Source: Phoronis australis (lineage: Eukaryota; Phoronida; Phoronidae). From it: a DNA stretch of 64,000 nucleotides. Location: assembly GCA_002633005.1 (NCBI GenBank), contig NMRA01000096.1, positions 500,614-564,613 of the forward strand. The letters are read 5' to 3'. Numbering within the stretch: position 1 is the stretch's first letter; every line of letters begins with the position of its first letter. The notes under the pieces are model-generated. The model did no database searches. It saw only the letters and a list, made by a program, of their open reading frames with translations, and had not been told where the DNA came from. The position numbers were made by a program, and so were the translations under genes. Below are positions 59,795 to 64,000 of the stretch, one piece after another.

Positions 59795-59905
59795 AAAATA
59801 ATTGCAGGCGGTATGGCACATGTTGTACCAAACGTGCGCAGGCCGCGTATGTGGGCCCACTGCACTGACCACTTTCGTGATCACCTTTAACTTTTTCACC
59901 GCGCA
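59795..59905 (-). repeat. tRNA-derived SINE, partial tail copy
   Basis: It shares the tail and body (AATAATTGCAGGCGGTATGG, CACATGTTGTACCA) with the copy at 14930-15175. The tRNA-like head is missing or diverged. Confidence 0.5.
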
Positions 59906-60809
59906 CGCGATAACCACAAAGCATTTTGACTGAGTCACGTCGGTTAGGCAAAGGCTAGTGTGAGACTGAGCGAAGCGCGTGGCCTGGCGCGTGACACTTG
60001 CAAAAAAGCATGGGAAGAAATCTGACGAAATTTGTAAGATTTGTGTACCTTGACTTTTTTTCGTCAACAAGCGTGATTTCATGCAACTTCCTCAAAATGG
60101 TACCCAGTGAGAGAAACTCAAGTGAACCGCGACAGATTTTCATGGTCACGTTCAAGTTATGTTGACTTTATTGCATCCAGAGTCAATTATAACTCCATGT
60201 GCATATGTGCATGTTTCACTCAATTCTATTTGCTGTATTTTGTTTGAAATTAGTAACTTTTTAGAACTGGTATGTTCTATTGCCCTGTATGCCTGCAGCA
60301 TTCAGGGCGATGTAATTGCCTGGGTATCCAGTTGATCAACAAGACCAGAAAGTGATAGCATGATTGACAGCCTTGTGAGACTTCTACTAAAACAAAATAC
60401 AGCCATAAAGAAGGAAGTAAAACTACCATATAAAAGATCGAGATAAGTTGAAATACATAAGTTACATGGTGAGCGAGGACGAGGTGCAATTTGCCAATTT
60501 GCTGTAATAGGTGGTTTCAGAAATGTAAAATTGGCATGTATGTGTATCACAAAAGACAGTGCTAGCTTGAGACGCAGAATCTGTTCCAGTTCCAATCCCC
60601 AGACTTATCAGAGAGAGCGACAATCAGCTGCTCAGTCTCAAACAGAGAATTGTGATAGTGATAGTGTCAGTGAACTGGCGTGTTCACTCGTCAAGTGCAG
60701 TACAGATATGAGATCGAGATATAAACTATGTAGCGAGTTTAAACGTCCAGCTTTCCCATTTTCCAACTAAAGTACAATTTCAACCAACGTATGAATCAAC
60801 AAACTTTAC

Positions 60810-61110
60810 CTGTGTATAATATTATCATCAAAGCATGCTGAAATAACGTCGTAGATATTAAAGATCCAAACAAACACAACAAATGATATCCCGAAACTAA
60901 AAGCCTCGTTTTGGGTTGATATGTCACGTGAGACGAGAGTATTTATAGAAAAATTGTAACTCAACAACTTTTAGAATTTTTGATTAATTTTACAATTTAT
61001 ATTTATATTTTACTAAATTTTGATATATCTTTGATATTTTGTTTGTAATTTTCTCAATCTGTACGCTTATTGTTTGAGACACTGATGACGTCAATGAGGC
61101 TATCTTGCCA
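60810..61110. promoter_or_regulatory. Candidate divergent promoter for HECTD1 and the coiled-coil gene
   Basis: A palindromic E-box TCACGTGA (60924-60931) and a perfect CRE TGACGTCA (61086-61093) lie 160 bp apart. A minus-strand donor (CACAG|GTAAAG) at 60810 could end a HECTD1 leader exon, and a plus-strand donor (CTTGG|GTGAGT) at 61384 could end a leader for the right-hand gene. Transcription start sites are inferred, not seen. Confidence 0.35.
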
Positions 61111-62238
61111 GTGTTGCACTTGGCGAACTTTTGTAGCAGAAGACGTCTAGTCCGTGTTTGTGTCCGGAGTGTTGTGTACGTTTATTCAACGAAAATTAGG
61201 ACTAAGTTTAAAGGCAAGTTGTTTTTGAACAATCGCGTAGATTACAAGTCTTACATGAAAATCTGTGGAATTCGGTTAGTATATTTTGACTGCATTTATT
61301 CTGCAACATGTAATAAAATACTGTTGAAAAAGTTTTGAACTCGTGCCCAGCTCTAGTGAGTAGTGTTATTGTTTCACAGCTTGGGTGAGTCAGGCCTTCG
61401 CTTATAGGCGTGGGCCCCTATTCATTTATCGAGTTACGTATTTGTGTTAAACATCTTTAAACTTGATGTATTTTATTGTATCTTTTTTAAAGACAAATGT
61501 TATCGGGCTACAAAAGCTTTGGTTTTTTTGGAATCTGCATTATTTTTTATTAAAAAACATAAAAACAAAGTGTATTATCACCCGAGTGTGAATTATGAGT
61601 CCAACCTATGTTATATTTTTAGCGACTGTTGAAATGTTCAAATGAATTTAAAATAAAGTTTTATCCATGTATCCAAACCTTAGATGCTTTTTAAATCAGA
61701 TCTATACAGTGTATTTATAAGTAAGTTTAGAAGATTACCATTGGAGAGGGGAGGAAAAATGTCCACATATTTCCTAAAAGCAACAATTTTAGGCTCTGTC
61801 TGTAGGGGTGCTCTGGCCGCCTGCCTCCCCCAAATCTGTCTAGGCCTATTTCAGTTTTTTTATCTGAGGTTACCTAGCAGAAACTAGTACTATTGATGTG
61901 ATTTCGACAAGTATGATTTCATATGTCTGAGCTGGCAACACAACTCAAGCAAGTGTTTCTTACTTATACATACAAAGGTTCGAGTGTTGAATTCACAATG
62001 TCTGATATCTGGTTACTTCTGTCAAGTATTATCTAAGCACAGTTTAATATCATCTTGAGAGATGACGTAGATAAAATTATAGATTACTTATCTTTTTATG
62101 GGATTGTCTAAGTTGAGTTTGACTTTCCTTGAGTCAGTTGTTGCTCAGTGTACTTGTTTCTTATGACCTGTACTTTTATTTTATTTATGAACTTATAGCG
62201 TCTCATTGTGACTCAGCTCCCTACTGACCAGCTGAATC

Positions 62239-62502
62239 ATGACAGCAGCCAGTGAGAGTACTGAACCCAAGGATATGTCGCAGAGTTTTGATAGACATTT
62301 TCAAAATGAAGATTCAACAGATGTACCCGAGGTGAATGCAGCTGCACCTGAACAGAGTGAGAATAAAACTCCCGAGTTCATACAGTTCATCAAGGAGAGA
62401 GACACTTTACAGGCATCTTTAAAACAAAAGGAACTGGAACTTTATAACTCTCAAGGACGGAATTATGAACTTCTGAAGAAAATAGATGTTCTCGAGGCTC
62501 AG
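62239..62502 (+). CDS. First coding exon of an unrecognised, probably coiled-coil protein (partial)
   Basis: The ATG at 62239 is followed by 88 codons and a donor GCTCAG|GTATGTG at 62502. An acceptor (AACTTATAG) near 62198 could bring in a leader exon. The first 45 residues are acidic and Ser/Glu-rich. From about residue 50, EFIQFIKERDTLQASLKQKE and YELLKKIDVLEAQ show heptad-like spacing of Leu/Ile with many charged residues, as in a coiled coil. I do not recognise the family. A possible next exon at 63175-63233 (ATTTTGATGGAGACTGG) has fitting splice sites and phase but no recognisable content. Confidence 0.6.
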
Positions 62503-64000
62503 GTATGTGAGTTTTGACGACAGCTGATGCTGTAGTCTCTGGACAAATCAGAAATGGTTGACCTGGTTCCATACAAGGAGTGGAATGTTTGGAAACTTTT
62601 TGTAGATTTGTTATTTTTAACAACACTAACTTGACTGGCTGGTGATAGTAGACTTGTCAGAAAGCTCTCCTTAGTGATGTACTGTTGTGACAACAGGTTC
62701 CCACCAGCATGGGCCTAACATCAATCAACTGCAGATTACTCTTTGTCCCCTCTGGACTGATTCATATGGTCTCTTTTGTGACTTCTCACAATCCCACAGA
62801 TAATGGGGGTTTTATGTAGGACAGTTTGGAGTGGTTAGAGATAATTCAAATGTTATTGCCTGAACTTGTGTGTTACAGTATGCACTAGAACTATAAGATT
62901 ACTGACCACTCTGGAAATATGCAGGTGTGGACTTATTCTGTCCCACCAACATTTCTTAGTCCTGTTTGATGAAAATCTTTTTATTGCCATTCATTTCTTT
63001 GTAAGTCTGGTTGTTTTCCTGAAACGGGGAAATCGGGCTTTCTGCTCAGAATGTGAAAGGTGTGAATGTAGGCTACTAGTGTAAGTGAATGTGTTGAAGC
63101 CCCTCATGGAAAGCACTGCTAAGCGCTGAGGAAGTCATGGTTGTTACGAAAATAAAAATAAACAAAATTTTCAGATTTTGATGGAGACTGGGAACTTGAG
63201 TTTTACTCGAAATGAAGTCTTAGCTTTTCAAAAGTAATTTGCAGAAATAATTGTTTCAGACCAGTTGTCTTTTCATAACTTATAAATTATCATAAACATT
63301 GAAATAGTAAAAATGAAATAATAAAAATTGAAACAATAACATGCTGGCCACACGACTTGACTGCGAAGTCTTCAGCAGTTGGCTAATTCTTCATTTCTCC
63401 ATTGAGGTCATACACCACAAATTTTGGGTTATTGCAAGGCCTGGAAACTTAATTCACACCTGAGATTAGGTTTTATTTATAGGTATCAGTGCTTGAAGGC
63501 AAATTTTCTTGGCAGCTATTTATATATTTCAAATTACTTATTTGAGAAAAGACCTTGTGTTAGTAGCATATGTTAGATGTGCAAAAGATTTGTGTATTTA
63601 ATTATTGGGTTATGAGAAACATGTTTAAAGTTGTTGTTATGATAGTAAACTAAACTAAATGAGGCCTATTGGGATATAGTACTTTAATCCCAGCTGCAGT
63701 AGGTTTCTATTGTGTGTGGACTGCAGGTCTGTGTATGTGTTACCCAACCTCTGCTATGTAGTGTTAGAAAGCTGATGAATCTGAAATTATAACAATTTAA
63801 GTTTTTACTAAGACTTCTCATAGCTTTCAGTATGTTAGATCCTGGTAAAAATCAAATGACAAAAGATGGATCTGTTAGTGGGGTAAAGGAGTGGGGAAAC
63901 CAGGATATAGTAGGTGTGGTTGATTAAATCAGTTCTTGGCCACAGTAAGATTGATTGGTTGATTAGTTTCTTAAAGATGTTTACATTAGACAAAGATGCA
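62503..64000. other. Intron of the right-edge gene, nothing firm seen
   Basis: Apart from the doubtful 59-bp candidate exon at 63175-63233, this AT-rich stretch shows no convincing coding sequence, RNA gene or repeat. Confidence 0.45.

Larger units (their letters stand above)
53399..60809. other. Region upstream of HECTD1 coding exon 1 (leader intron and intergenic)
   Basis: The acceptor at about 53399 implies a leader intron; a good donor (CACAG|GTAAAG, minus strand) at 60810|60809 is a candidate partner. Within this stretch lie the 950-N gap element and a SINE fragment. Small unrelated open frames are not convincing. The pair of overlapping frames at 57.5-58.0 kb is not recognised. Confidence 0.4.

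Noticed and set aside
63175-63233. Second coding exon of the right-edge gene
   Set aside because: Splice sites and phase are acceptable, but 59 bp without recognisable content is too little to call.

Overview
This window is nuclear DNA from an animal, most likely a marine invertebrate bilaterian; I cannot place it more precisely. The genes are intron-rich with GT-AG splice sites, the DNA is AT-rich with many interspersed repeats, and the proteins are close to human orthologues. There is no bacterial-style gene organisation. I rebuilt the gene models by following homology and splice phase from exon to exon. Comparison with human proteins is from memory; no search was run.

Layout, left to right. 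(1) About 0.7-5.5 kb, minus strand: the first five coding exons of a KLHDC1/KLHDC2-type kelch protein, a substrate receptor for cullin-RING ubiquitin ligases. The gene continues past the left edge. (2) 5.5-7.5 kb: the divergent intergenic region, with a near-perfect 182-bp palindrome made of two head-to-head tRNA-like repeats. (3) 7.5-11.3 kb, plus strand: a complete three-exon TAF1C gene (870 aa, RNA polymerase I factor SL1 subunit). (4) 12.2-53.4 kb, minus strand: the complete HECTD1 ubiquitin ligase gene, 40 coding exons. The spliced product is 2604 aa, almost exactly the human length, with armadillo-like N-terminus, ankyrin repeats, SUN-like domain, MIB/HERC2 domain and C-terminal HECT domain with its catalytic cysteine. 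TAF1C and HECTD1 converge, with polyA signals about 0.95 kb apart. (5) 53.4-62.2 kb: HECTD1 upstream region, including a 950-N gap inside a repeat with 26-bp terminal inverted repeats, and a probable divergent promoter near 60.9-61.1 kb. (6) From 62.2 kb, plus strand: the first coding exon of an unrecognised, probably coiled-coil, protein that runs off the right edge.

Assembly caution: HECTD1 exons 2-3, 11-12 and 24 each appear twice, as two near-identical blocks separated by a single N (at 50134, 41950 and 31863). They look like unmerged overlapping contig ends or haplotypes, not real duplications. Retaining both copies of exons 2-3 or 11-12 would break the reading frame.

The most interesting non-genic signals are a repeat family carrying clustered motifs that match the CTCF core consensus, the terminal-inverted-repeat element around the gap, the tRNA-like palindrome, a duplicated 5' splice site at HECTD1 exon 34, and an apparent haplotype-specific repeat insertion. 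I found no new multi-gene system.
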